9,000 nucleotides of DNA from an uncultured Collinsella sp. (GTDB lineage: Bacteria; Actinomycetota; Coriobacteriia; Coriobacteriales; Coriobacteriaceae). The notes below the pieces were generated by a model. It was given only the letters and a program-made list of their open reading frames with translations, searched no databases and was not told the DNA's origin. The stretch lies in the NCBI GenBank assembly GCA_900552155.1, contig URYU01000069.1, positions 1-9,000 on the forward strand. Direction: 5' to 3'. This document shows, one piece after another, positions 1-6,952 of the stretch (positions within the stretch are counted from its first letter, which is position 1; each line of letters begins with the position of its first letter). A program made the position numbers and the translations under genes.

Positions 1-107
1 GTGTCCGCCTGCTTGGTTTTCGCTCGGTCACGTCCTGGCTCGCACGAAGAGCACATTTAGTGCTCTTCGGCTCGTGCGGAATCTACGAAAACAAAGCAGG
101 CGGACAC
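1..107. repeat. Nested long inverted repeat (22-nt arms with an inner hairpin)
   Basis: Arms at 1-22 and 86-107 are reverse complements with one mismatch. Inside them a second perfect 10-bp stem (45-54 with 60-69) closes a 5-nt loop, ATTTA, and a further TGCG/CGCA pairing is possible after a short bulge. As RNA or cruciform DNA this is a long two-part hairpin. The left arm starts at base 1, so the element may continue outside the window. No open reading frame explains it. It could be an intergenic palindromic repeat, a short non-autonomous mobile element, or an unusually long terminator shared with a gene to the left. The sequence alone does not decide which. Confidence 0.75.
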
Positions 108-186
108 GCCTTAGGTATCGATTACTTCAGTCTGAAGGTACTAACTTGACAATCTCACAGAATAGCACAGGCATACCTGCCGAAAA

Positions 187-265
187 GGGACAGGTTTATT
201 TTGGTAGGTTTTATCAGGGGAAACGACATTTGCCCATATAAAACCGACCAAAATAAACCTGTCCC
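187..265. repeat. Palindromic intergenic repeat with 27-nt arms
   Basis: Arms at 187-213 and 239-265 are reverse complements with one mismatch. Each begins or ends with GGGACAGGTTTATTTTGG or its complement. The 25-nt centre is richer in A and T than the nearby genes and carries a short GGG/CCC pairing. The element lies just downstream of the clpX terminator. Its size and layout resemble REP/BIME-type or MITE-like intergenic repeats. Membership of such a family is an inference, and no transposase gene is present in the window. Confidence 0.75.
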
Positions 266-272
266 TAAATGG

Positions 273-302
273 CAGGCCCCGCGGTGGTTGCCGTGGGGCC
301 TG
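273..302 (-). terminator. Probable intrinsic terminator of clpP-clpX
   Basis: CAGGCCCC at 273-280 pairs with GGGGCCTG at 295-302, and the stem extends by about four pairs with one mismatch, giving a GC-rich hairpin 12 bases past the clpX stop codon. On the minus strand it is followed by CCATTTA, so the U-tract is weak. Position and stem strength support a terminator; the poor U-run lowers confidence. Confidence 0.55.
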
Positions 303-314
303 GATTCAAGCTAT

Positions 315-1721
315 TTAGCCGCAGATGCGCTGGGGCTGCTCTTCGCCCTTTACAGAGGCTTCGGTCACGATGACCTTGACGACACCCTCCTCGCTAGGGA
401 GGTCGAACATCGTCTGCTGCAGCACGTCCTCGCAGATGGAGCGCAGGCCGCGGGCGCCGGTCTTGCGGGCAAGCGCCATGCGGGCGATCTCGTGCAGGGC
501 GGCGTCCTCAAACTCAAGCTCAACGTCCTCGAGCTGGAACATCTTGCGGTACTGACGCACCACGGCGTTCTTGGGCTCGGTCAGGATCGACACCAAGTCG
601 TCCTCGTCGAGCGCCTGCGTCTGGGTGACGACGGGCGTACGTCCCACAAACTCGGGGATCATGCCAAAGGCGTTGAGGTCCTGCGGGAGCACCTGACGCA
701 GCAGGTCGTTCTCGTCGACCGAGGTGGGGCCGGCGATCTCGGAGTTAAAGCCCACGCCCTTGTTTCCCACGCGATCGGCGATGATCTTGTCCAGACCCAC
801 AAAGGCACCGCCGCAGATGAACAGGATGTTGGTCGTGTCGATCTGCAGCAGCTCCTGCTGGGGATGCTTGCGGCCGCCGGTGGGCGGAACGCTTGCCACC
901 GTGCCCTCAAGGATCTTAAGCAGCGCCTGCTGAACGCCCTCGCCCGAGACATCGCGGGTAATGGAGAGGTTCTCGGCCTTGCGGGCGATCTTGTCGATCT
1001 CGTCCACGTAGATAATGCCCACCTGTGCGCGCTCGATATCGCCATCGGCAGCATTGATAAGCTTGAGCAGGATGTTCTCCACGTCCTCGCCCACGTAGCC
1101 GGCCTCGGTAAGCGCGGTGGCGTCGGCGATGGCAAACGGCACCTCGAGGATACGCGCGAGCGTCTGGGCCAGCAGAGTCTTACCGGTACCGGTGGGACCG
1201 AGCAGCAAGATGTTGGACTTGGCGAGCTCCACCTCGTCCATATCGTCGTCGAACTGCGAGCCCATGTCGTCGTCAAAGGCAGACACCGCGGCGCCGCCCT
1301 CGATCACGCGGCGATAGTGGTTGTACACGGCAACCGACATGGCGCGCTTGGCGTCCTCCTGACCCATAACATAGGCCGAAAGCTCGTCATAGATCTCGTG
1401 CGGCGTCGGCACGTGCGTGATGACCTGACGGTCGTCCTCGAGCTCAAAGCCCTCGGTCTCGGGGTCTACGGCGGGCTGGGATGCAGCCTGACCGTGGTCG
1501 TTGAGGAAGCCCGGCAGCTTGCCGTTGCGGGCGGCGTCCATAAAGTCCGAAGCCAGCGACTCCTCCAAAATCTCGGAGCAGGCGGCAACGCACTCGTCGC
1601 AGATAAAGATGTTGGTCGGGCCCTTTACGAGGCGACGGACCTGGCCCTGCTCTTTTCCGCAGAAGGAGCAGCGGATGGGGTTGCCGTTCTCGTCAAAGTT
1701 GTCCTGCATGTTACCGGCCAT
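315..1721 (-). CDS. clpX: ATP-dependent Clp protease ATP-binding subunit ClpX
   Basis: AAA+ unfoldase that recognises tagged or misfolded cytoplasmic proteins, unfolds them with ATP and threads them into ClpP. The 468-residue protein has the N-terminal zinc-binding domain (Cys18, Cys21, Cys41, Cys44), Walker A GPTGTGKT (175-182), the GYVG pore loop (208-211), Walker B with VDEID (239-243), the RKH loop (284-286), a VGF version of the ClpP-docking IGF loop (323-325) and the sensor-2 motif KTGARGLRS near the C-terminus. These identify ClpX rather than ClpA, ClpC or HslU. The start ATG lies one base after the clpP stop and has AAGGA about eight bases upstream. MQDN, four codons later, is a less likely alternative start. 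An Asp-rich stretch at 149-163 before Walker A, containing FDDDM twice, is longer than the matching loop of E. coli ClpX. Ends with TAA. Confidence 0.97.
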   Translation of the reverse strand: MAGNMQDNFDENGNPIRCSFCGKEQGQVRRLVKGPTNIFICDECVAACSEILEESLASDFMDAARNGKLPGFLNDHGQAASQPAVDPETEGFELEDDRQVITHVPTPHEIYDELSAYVMGQEDAKRAMSVAVYNHYRRVIEGGAAVSAFDDDMGSQFDDDMDEVELAKSNILLLGPTGTGKTLLAQTLARILEVPFAIADATALTEAGYVGEDVENILLKLINAADGDIERAQVGIIYVDEIDKIARKAENLSITRDVSGEGVQQALLKILEGTVASVPPTGGRKHPQQELLQIDTTNILFICGGAFVGLDKIIADRVGNKGVGFNSEIAGPTSVDENDLLRQVLPQDLNAFGMIPEFVGRTPVVTQTQALDEDDLVSILTEPKNAVVRQYRKMFQLEDVELEFEDAALHEIARMALARKTGARGLRSICEDVLQQTMFDLPSEEGVVKVIVTEASVKGEEQPQRICG

Positions 1722-1722
1722 C

Positions 1723-2343
1723 CTAGGCGTCCTTCGCGGCGAGGTCGCGCGAGGTGACGATACGGTCGATCAGGCCGTAGTCGAGGGCCTCGGCAGCGGT
1801 CAGGTAGTTGTCGCGCTCGGTGTCGGCCTGGACCTTCTCGATGGGCTGGCCCGAGGCGTCGGACAGAATCTGGTTGAGCTCGCGGCGAGTCTTCTTGATC
1901 TCCTCGGCAACGATCTCGATCTCGGTCTGCTGACCCTGGGCACCGCCGCTGGGCTGGTGAATCATGACCTTGGAGTGCGGCAGGCAGAAGCGCTTGCCCT
2001 TGGCGCCGGCCGAAAGCAGCACAGCGGCCATGGACGCGGCCATACCGACGCAAATGGTGGAGACCTGCGGCTTGATGAAGTTCATGGTGTCCAGAATCGC
2101 CAGACCGGAGTAGACCTCGCCACCGGGCGAATTGATATAGAGCGAGATATCCTTCTCGGCATCCTGGCTCTCAAGATGCAGCAGCTGGGCAACGACCAGG
2201 TTGGCGCTGACGGAGTTGATCTCCTCGCCCAAGAAGATGATGCGGTCGTTGAGCAGGCGCGAATAGATATCGTAGCTGCGCTCGCCGCGCGGCGTCTGCT
2301 CGATAACGTATGGCACGAGGGCGGAATCGAACTTAGCGATCAT
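1723..2343 (-). CDS. clpP: ATP-dependent Clp protease proteolytic subunit ClpP
   Basis: Serine peptidase that forms the tetradecameric degradation chamber used by ClpX and other Clp ATPases. With this start the protein has 206 residues, normal for ClpP. The catalytic triad is visible: Ser104 in GMAASMA, His129 in MIHQP, and Asp178 in TERDNY. The N-terminal [19 protein letters not shown] block, which forms the axial loops and first helix, is intact. The start chosen is the ATG giving [10 protein letters not shown], with GGAG six bases upstream. In-frame ATGs at 2349 and 2355 and a TTG at 2373 would add 2 to 10 residues and cannot be excluded. The stop TAG lies one base before the clpX ATG, so the two are almost certainly one operon with coupled translation. 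I see no CtsR- or CIRCE-like operator upstream. Confidence 0.96.
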   Translation of the reverse strand: MIAKFDSALVPYVIEQTPRGERSYDIYSRLLNDRIIFLGEEINSVSANLVVAQLLHLESQDAEKDISLYINSPGGEVYSGLAILDTMNFIKPQVSTICVGMAASMAAVLLSAGAKGKRFCLPHSKVMIHQPSGGAQGQQTEIEIVAEEIKKTRRELNQILSDASGQPIEKVQADTERDNYLTAAEALDYGLIDRIVTSRDLAAKDA

Positions 2344-2389
2344 ACGCATCTCCATTTCTCTCTTGCGGACCAAATTGGTTCTAGATAAA

Positions 2390-2430
2390 CGTACGGTGCC
2401 CGCATGCTATGCATTGGCTGGCACCGTACG
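2390..2430 (-). terminator. Hairpin between tig and clpP (terminator or attenuator)
   Basis: A perfect 11-bp stem (2390-2400 with 2420-2430, arms CGTACGGTGCC and complement) encloses a 19-nt loop. On the minus strand it is followed by TTTATCT. It lies 76 bases after the tig stop and about 46 bases before the clpP start, so it could end the tig transcript or reduce read-through into clpPX. The U-run is short. A small ACCGG/CCGGT hairpin adjoins it on the tig side. I found no convincing -35/-10 pair for clpP between this hairpin and the gene, which favours partial read-through over complete termination. Confidence 0.45.
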
Positions 2431-2506
2431 AAGCTACCGGATAACCGGTGTATAACTTTACCCCATCACAGGCGCACGCATGCGCTCGTGGGCAAGGTGG
2501 CGAGAA

Positions 2507-3805
2507 TTACTCGGCGTCCTTGGCGGTCTCGTCGACCTCGGTCACCTTGGCGTTCTCGACCAGGTGGTCGACGGCCTTGGAGCGACGGATGGACTCGCGG
2601 ACGGCAGGCATGCGGCCATCGGCGATGAACTCGGCCTTGGAAGCCTCGACGTCCTTGACGCCGGCCTTCTCGAACTCGGCGTTGATGTCGTCCTCGGTGA
2701 CCTCAATCTTGAGCTCGCGGGCGAGGGCGTCAAGGGCCAGGGACTCACGGGCAACGTCGTTGGCCTGCTTGTGCAGGTCGCCAATGAACTGCTCCATGGT
2801 CAGACCGGAAGCGGACAGCCAGGTGTCGAGCGTCATGCCGCGGGCAGCGAGGTTGGACAGGAAGTTCTGGCCAAGCTCCTCAAAGACGGACTGCTCGTAG
2901 TCGGCATCCATCTCGTCGAGCTGCAGGCGCTCGGCGAGAGCGGAGACGCAACGGTTCTCCTTCTCGGCCGGGAAGCGGGAAGCCTTGTCCTGCTCGATCT
3001 CGATCTTGATGGCGTCGCGCATGGCGTCGATGCTGTCAAAGCCAAAGTCGGACTTGACGAGCTCGTCGGTGAGCTCGGGGGTGTTGCGGACCTTGATGCC
3101 CTTGACGGTGACCTCGACGGTGTGGGTCTCGGCCTCCTCGCCCTCCTCGACCTCGTCGGTCCAGGTAACGGTCTTGACGTCGTCAACGTTGGCACCGATC
3201 AGGGCCTCGTTGAACTCCTTGGGGTTGCTGTCGCTACCGGCGATGAGCATGCGGCCCTCGGCGGCAAAGTTGTCGGCGTTCTCGACGGCCTTGAGGTCGA
3301 CGGTGACGTAGTCCTCGGCCTCGACGGCACGACCCTCGACGTCCTCGAAGGTGGCACGGTAGTTGAGGAGCATCTCGACCTGGTTGTTGATCTCGGACTC
3401 GGTGACCTCCGCGGGGGGCATCTCGATCTCGACGGCGTCGAAGGAGGAGAGCTCAGCGGCGGGACGCAGGGAGAACTCGACGGTGTAGGTGTAGTCCTCG
3501 TGATCCTTGGCGAGGTCGAGCTCCTTGTAGTCACCGTTCTTGGTGGGGACGATGTCCAGCTCGTTGAGGACGGCGGGCTCGTTGGCGGCGATCAGGTCGT
3601 TGGTGGCCTGAGCGAGGGTGGCCTCGGCGCCAAGAGCGGAGTCGATGACCGGACGGGGAGCCTTACCGGCGCGGAAGCCCGGGAAGCGATACTTCTTGGC
3701 GGTGTCCTTGTAAGCCTTCTTGATCGCGGCGTCGACGTCGGCGGCCGGGATGGTGACCGTAGCGGTGAGCTTGGCGTCCTTGACGTCAGAAGCGGTGATG
3801 TTCAA
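2507..3805 (-). CDS. tig: Trigger factor (ribosome-associated chaperone / peptidyl-prolyl isomerase)
   Basis: Binds the ribosome exit tunnel and shields emerging polypeptides. The N-terminal ribosome-binding domain carries the signature GFRAGKAP at residues 43-50. A central FKBP-like domain follows at about 155-240, then the long helical substrate-binding domain. The acidic C-terminus ends DETAKDAE. The 432-residue length is typical of the family. The start chosen is TTG at 3805 (MNITASDVKD), because AGGAGG sits six bases upstream. A GTG at 3808 and an ATG at 3820 are possible, but the ATG would place the AGGAGG inside the coding sequence directly after it. In the FKBP-like domain the usual IPGFE-type motif reads NPKEFNEAL, so isomerase activity may be weak or lost. 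Located between tRNA-Leu and clpP on the same strand; adjacency of tig, clpP and clpX is common in bacteria. Confidence 0.95.
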   Translation of the reverse strand: MNITASDVKDAKLTATVTIPAADVDAAIKKAYKDTAKKYRFPGFRAGKAPRPVIDSALGAEATLAQATNDLIAANEPAVLNELDIVPTKNGDYKELDLAKDHEDYTYTVEFSLRPAAELSSFDAVEIEMPPAEVTESEINNQVEMLLNYRATFEDVEGRAVEAEDYVTVDLKAVENADNFAAEGRMLIAGSDSNPKEFNEALIGANVDDVKTVTWTDEVEEGEEAETHTVEVTVKGIKVRNTPELTDELVKSDFGFDSIDAMRDAIKIEIEQDKASRFPAEKENRCVSALAERLQLDEMDADYEQSVFEELGQNFLSNLAARGMTLDTWLSASGLTMEQFIGDLHKQANDVARESLALDALARELKIEVTEDDINAEFEKAGVKDVEASKAEFIADGRMPAVRESIRRSKAVDHLVENAKVTEVDETAKDAE

Positions 3806-3896
3806 CACGTTCCTCCTCATACTGCCCAGCTTATCTGAGGTGCTGGTACCTTTATGCAACAAAGTGTCGCGACGGCCGAGACCGACGCTGGTGCGT

Positions 3897-3980
3897 TGGT
3901 GCGGGCGAAAGGACTCGAACCTTCACGGGAATCCCACCAGAACCTAAATCTGGCGCGTCTACCAATTCCGCCACGCCCGC
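3897..3980 (-). tRNA. tRNA-Leu, anticodon UAG
   Basis: Acceptor stem GCGGGCG (3974-3980) pairs with CGCCCGC (3901-3907), followed by discriminator A and an encoded CCA (3897-3899). The D-loop contains AATTGGTAGA. The anticodon stem CCAGA/TCTGG encloses TTTAGGT, giving anticodon TAG (UAG), which reads CUN leucine codons. A long variable arm (GGGATTCCC region) is typical of class II tRNA-Leu, and the T-loop is TTCGAGT. All arms form, so the gene looks functional. It lies about 90 bases upstream of the tig start on the same strand. Confidence 0.97.
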
Positions 3981-3999
3981 ATGAGCGCACAGACTAGGA

Positions 4000-4008
4000 A
4001 TGATAGCA
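4000..4008 (-). promoter_or_regulatory. Probable extended -10 promoter of tRNA-Leu
   Basis: The minus strand reads TGCTATCAT, an extended -10 element (TGn followed by a hexamer matching TATAAT at five of six positions). It lies about 20 bases before the first tRNA base, leaving a short transcribed leader. No good -35 hexamer stands 16-18 bases upstream, which is usual for extended -10 promoters. Prediction by eye only. Confidence 0.4.
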
Positions 4009-4066
4009 GATACGAACGACAAGCGCACGCACACCTTTTACAAGCTCACGACCTCACCACGAGTGC

Positions 4067-4091
4067 AAAAGGCGGGACGAGTTGCCCCGCC
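4067..4091 (-). terminator. Intrinsic terminator of the molybdenum hydroxylase operon
   Basis: GGCGGG at 4071-4076 pairs with CCCGCC at 4086-4091. An alternative partner at 4091-4096 could shift the stem. On the minus strand the stem is followed by TTTTGCA. It begins about 30 bases after the stop codon of the molybdopterin-domain gene. Confidence 0.7.
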
Positions 4092-4120
4092 CCGCCAATT
4101 ACGACTTGTTCGCTGACCTG

Positions 4121-6472
4121 TTACTCCCCCAGCAGGGCCTTCTCGGGCGTGATCGGAAGCGAGCGAACCTGATGTCCGGTGGCGTGCGCCACGGCCGAGG
4201 CCACGGCGGCGAGCGGTGTGTTGATGACGACCTCGCCGATCGACTTGGCGCCAACCGGGCCCGTCGGCTCGTAGCTCGGCTCAAAGGCCACGCGAATGCT
4301 GCCGATATCCAGGCGCGTGGGCAGCTTGTAGCTCATAAAGTTGCCGGTGCGCAGGCGACCGCGGTCGTCGTGCTCGACGATCTCGTAGAGCGCAGGGCCT
4401 ATACCCTGGGCAATGCCGCCCTCGGCCTGGACGCGCGCGAGCGCCTCGTTGATCACGGTGCCGCAGTCCACGGCCGCCGCGTAGTCCACCACGGTCACCT
4501 TGCCGGTGGCCTTGTCGACCTCGACCTCGGCAATGCCGGCCATAAACGGAGGAGGCGAAACGGGCAGGCAGGCAGAGGCATGCGAGGTGAGCGCGTCACC
4601 GCCCGCGATGTTCTTTACGCACAGGTTGGCAAAGTCGCGCAGCGTGAGGTAGCAGTTCTGCTCGCGGGCGGCGCGCTCGTCGGACAGACGCACGTACTGG
4701 CCATCAAAGACCACATCGGCGGCGTCCACGTCCCACATCTGGGCTGCCTTGGCGCAAATCTTCTCACGCAACTCGGTCGCGGCGTTCTTGGCGGCAAGGC
4801 CCGTCACGTACGTACCCGAGCTCGCGTACGAGCCAGCGTCGAACGGCGACACATCGGTGTCCACGCCGCGCACCACAATGAGCGAGCTCTCCACGCCCAG
4901 CTCCTCGGCGGCAATCTGCGCCAGGATCGTGTCGACGCCCATGCCGTTATCGGTGGCGCCGGTGCCGATGGTAATGAAGCCGTCCTCTTCCAGGCGCATG
5001 TCGATGCCGGCGATATCCACGTTGGAAATGCCCGAGCCCTGCATGGTGAGCGCACAGCCCAGAGCGCGCACGCGGTCGCCCAGGTCCACGGCCAGCGGCT
5101 TGTCGCGCCAGCCGATCATGTCCATCGCGCGCAGCAGGCAGCGGTCGAGCGCGCAGGCGTTGAGCTTCTCGTTGTAGTACTGCGGCATGACCTCGCCCTC
5201 GCGCACGATATTCTTAAGGCGCAGGTCGGCGGGGTCCATGTGCAGCATGTCGGCGAGCTCGTTGACGGCGCTCTCCACGGCAAACTGGCCCTGGGTGGCA
5301 CCATAGCCGCGATACGCGCCGCCGCGGTTGGTGTTGGTGTAGACGGCGTCCCAGCTAAAGCGGCTCGCCTTTACGTGGTTGTAGATGGGCAGGCTCTTAT
5401 GACCCGAAAGGCCGATCGTCGTGGTGGCGTGCTCACCGTACGCGCCGGCGTTGGACAGCGTATGCAAGTCGATGGCCGTGATGGTGCCGTCGTTCATGGC
5501 GCCCAGCTTAACGGTCATCTGCATCTGGTGGCGCGAGTTGCCCGCAGTGATGGTCTCCTCACGGGTGTAGCAGCAATAGCTCGGACGGCCGGTCTGCTGG
5601 GTGACGAACGCCACGAAGATCTCGCAGCAGCCCGTCTGCTTGGAGCCAAAGCCGCCGCCGATGCGCGGCTTGATGACCTGCACCTGCGACTGCGGAATGT
5701 CGAGCGACTGCGCGACCATGCGGCGCACGTGGAAGGGCACCTGCGTAGAGGTGGTCACCGAGATGCGCCCAAACGCGTCGGTCGTCGCGAAGGCGCGGAA
5801 GGTCTCCATGGGCGCGGTCTGCGTGGCCTGGCTGGTGTAGGTGCGGGTGAAGACGATGTCGCTCTGGGCAAAGGCCTCATCCAAGTCGCCAAAGTCGCTG
5901 GTACCGCTGCATACCAAGTTGCGCGGGACGTCGCCGCCCTGCGGGAACATAAAGGTCACATCGCCCTCGGGGTGGACCACGATGTCATTATCGAGCGCCT
6001 TGGTAAAGTCGAGCAGCGGCTCGAGCACCTCATAGTCAACCTTGATGAGCTTGAGTGCCTTGTCGGCGGCCTCCTCAGTCTCGGCGGCGACGATCGCCAC
6101 CTCCTCGTTTTGGTAACGGACGAGGTTCTCGAGAATCAAGCGGTCGTAAGGACTCGGCTGCGGATAGCTCTGGCCGGCGATGGTAAAGCGGCGCTGGGGC
6201 ACGTCCTCGTAGGTGTAGACGCCCACCACACCGGGCACCTTCAGGGCGCGCGACGTATCGATGGAGCGGATCTTGGCGCGGGCATACGGGCTGCGCTTGA
6301 GTTTGACGATGAGTGCGCCGGCGGGTACCAGGTCGCCCGTGTAGACGGGACGACCCTCGAGCAGTGCCTTCGAGTCCTTCTTGGGCTGCTTGTGGGTAAT
6401 CTGCTTGTACGCGACACCGTCGGAGCTCGTGTCGTTGACGGGCAGCTCGGGCATCTCGAAGCCCACCTTCAC
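4121..6472 (-). CDS. Molybdopterin-binding domain part of a xanthine dehydrogenase-family hydroxylase
   Basis: Catalytic part of a molybdenum hydroxylase that inserts water-derived oxygen into a heterocycle or aldehyde. Visible family motifs (numbered from the GTG at 6472): IGGGFGSK at 271-278, which contacts the cofactor; GAYRGYGATQ at 385-394 with Arg388 at the place of the substrate-orienting arginine; and VGAKSIGE near the C-terminus with Glu747 at the place of the catalytic base. The N-terminal part (about 37-160) matches the smaller domain found before the cofactor-binding domain in this family. The 783 residues after the TGA codon contain no other break. The GTG lacks a good ribosome-binding site; an ATG at 6454 has AAGGTGG eight bases upstream and could serve for reinitiation. 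The 18 codons between the TGA and this GTG are conserved-looking protein sequence, so the natural gene is probably the fusion. Substrate (xanthine, hypoxanthine, nicotinate-like) cannot be told from sequence. Confidence 0.9.
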   Translation of the reverse strand: MKVGFEMPELPVNDTSSDGVAYKQITHKQPKKDSKALLEGRPVYTGDLVPAGALIVKLKRSPYARAKIRSIDTSRALKVPGVVGVYTYEDVPQRRFTIAGQSYPQPSPYDRLILENLVRYQNEEVAIVAAETEEAADKALKLIKVDYEVLEPLLDFTKALDNDIVVHPEGDVTFMFPQGGDVPRNLVCSGTSDFGDLDEAFAQSDIVFTRTYTSQATQTAPMETFRAFATTDAFGRISVTTSTQVPFHVRRMVAQSLDIPQSQVQVIKPRIGGGFGSKQTGCCEIFVAFVTQQTGRPSYCCYTREETITAGNSRHQMQMTVKLGAMNDGTITAIDLHTLSNAGAYGEHATTTIGLSGHKSLPIYNHVKASRFSWDAVYTNTNRGGAYRGYGATQGQFAVESAVNELADMLHMDPADLRLKNIVREGEVMPQYYNEKLNACALDRCLLRAMDMIGWRDKPLAVDLGDRVRALGCALTMQGSGISNVDIAGIDMRLEEDGFITIGTGATDNGMGVDTILAQIAAEELGVESSLIVVRGVDTDVSPFDAGSYASSGTYVTGLAAKNAATELREKICAKAAQMWDVDAADVVFDGQYVRLSDERAAREQNCYLTLRDFANLCVKNIAGGDALTSHASACLPVSPPPFMAGIAEVEVDKATGKVTVVDYAAAVDCGTVINEALARVQAEGGIAQGIGPALYEIVEHDDRGRLRTGNFMSYKLPTRLDIGSIRVAFEPSYEPTGPVGAKSIGEVVINTPLAAVASAVAHATGHQVRSLPITPEKALLGE

Positions 6473-6526
6473 GCCGGACTCGTAGAGAAAGCGGACGATG
6501 GCGCGCAGCTGCCTCTCGTAGCCGCT

Positions 6527-6952
6527 TCAACGGCAGAGGTTGCCGGCAAGCTGGCGCGACAGCTCCTCGCGCGTGGCGACGAGGCTCGGGTCCTCCTTGG
6601 CGGCGCGGGCAAGCGCCAGCACGTTCATGATGAGGCCGGGGGCGCAAAAACCGCACTGCTCGGCGCCTTCGGCAGCCATCGCACGGGCCAGCGCCTCAGA
6701 CTCGGCTTTGAGGCCCTCGAGCGTGGTGATGGTGTGGCCCTCGACGCGAGCGGCGGGAACCGAGCAGCTCAGCACCGGGTCGCCGTCGAGCCACACCGTG
6801 CACAGACCGCAGTTGGTGGTCTCACAGGCACAGCGTACCGACGCGCAGCCCTGCTCGCGCAGCAGCGCAAAGAGCATGGTGTCGGGGGCAATCTGAACCT
6901 TGACCTTGCGACCGTTGAGCGTAAAGGAAAGATCGATGAGTTTGGCAGCCAT
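6527..6952 (-). CDS. [2Fe-2S] domain part of a xanthine dehydrogenase-family hydroxylase (ends at in-frame TGA)
   Basis: Electron-transfer part that carries electrons from the molybdenum centre to FAD. The first, plant-ferredoxin-like cluster has Cys43, Cys48, Cys51 and Cys63 (CETTNCGLC, then LSC). The second, helical cluster has Cys100 and Cys103 (QCGFC) and Cys140 (NLC). The fourth ligand should be at position 142 but that codon is TGA. The product as written stops after 141 residues and would lack a complete second cluster; stand-alone subunits of this family usually continue past the CRC(T/S)GY block by some 10-20 residues. The start ATG overlaps the FAD-subunit stop by one base (TAATG) and has GAGG about seven bases upstream, so translation is coupled to the upstream gene. 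Confidence 0.88.
   Translation of the reverse strand: MAAKLIDLSFTLNGRKVKVQIAPDTMLFALLREQGCASVRCACETTNCGLCTVWLDGDPVLSCSVPAARVEGHTITTLEGLKAESEALARAMAAEGAEQCGFCAPGLIMNVLALARAAKEDPSLVATREELSRQLAGNLCR

Larger units (their letters stand above)
4121..6952 (-). pseudogene. Fused [2Fe-2S]/molybdopterin hydroxylase (xanthine dehydrogenase family) interrupted by in-frame TGA
   Basis: Read in one frame from ATG at 6952 to TAA at 4121, this is a 943-codon gene with two [2Fe-2S] clusters at the N-terminus and molybdopterin domains after them. The only break is TGA at 6527-6529, codon 142. The residues before it (QLAGNLCR) and after it (SGYERQLRAIVRFLY) are the two halves of the conserved CRC-(S/T)-GY block of this enzyme family. 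The stop therefore replaces the fourth cysteine ligand of the second cluster and is a single-base change from TGC. There is no frameshift or other damage, so the rest is still under selection or the change is very recent. Alternatives are a sequencing error or UGA recoding. With neither, only a 141-residue N-terminal fragment and possibly a reinitiated C-terminal part would be made. The two parts are described separately below. Confidence 0.75.

Noticed and set aside
146..174. A perfect TTGACA -35 box on the plus strand
   Set aside because: No acceptable -10 hexamer lies 16-18 bases downstream, and no plus-strand gene follows it.
201..1757. A 518-codon plus-strand frame opposite clpX
   Set aside because: It covers ClpX in antisense, starts inside a palindromic repeat and has no recognisable domain.
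2472..2485. Small palindrome GCGCACGCATGCGC after tig
   Set aside because: Only five pairs around a 4-nt loop with no U-run; such repeats arise by chance in GC-rich sequence.
2480..3838. A 452-codon plus-strand frame opposite tig
   Set aside because: The protein is a repetitive run of Leu, Gly, Val and Asp without motifs, the antisense shadow of trigger factor.
3820..3862. Upstream start sites for trigger factor (ATG 3820, TTG 3862)
   Set aside because: They would put the strong AGGAGG inside the coding sequence and add residues not expected at the family's N-terminus.
6530..6590. SECIS element downstream of the TGA
   Set aside because: Only weak, interrupted stems could be drawn by eye; not enough to annotate as a feature.
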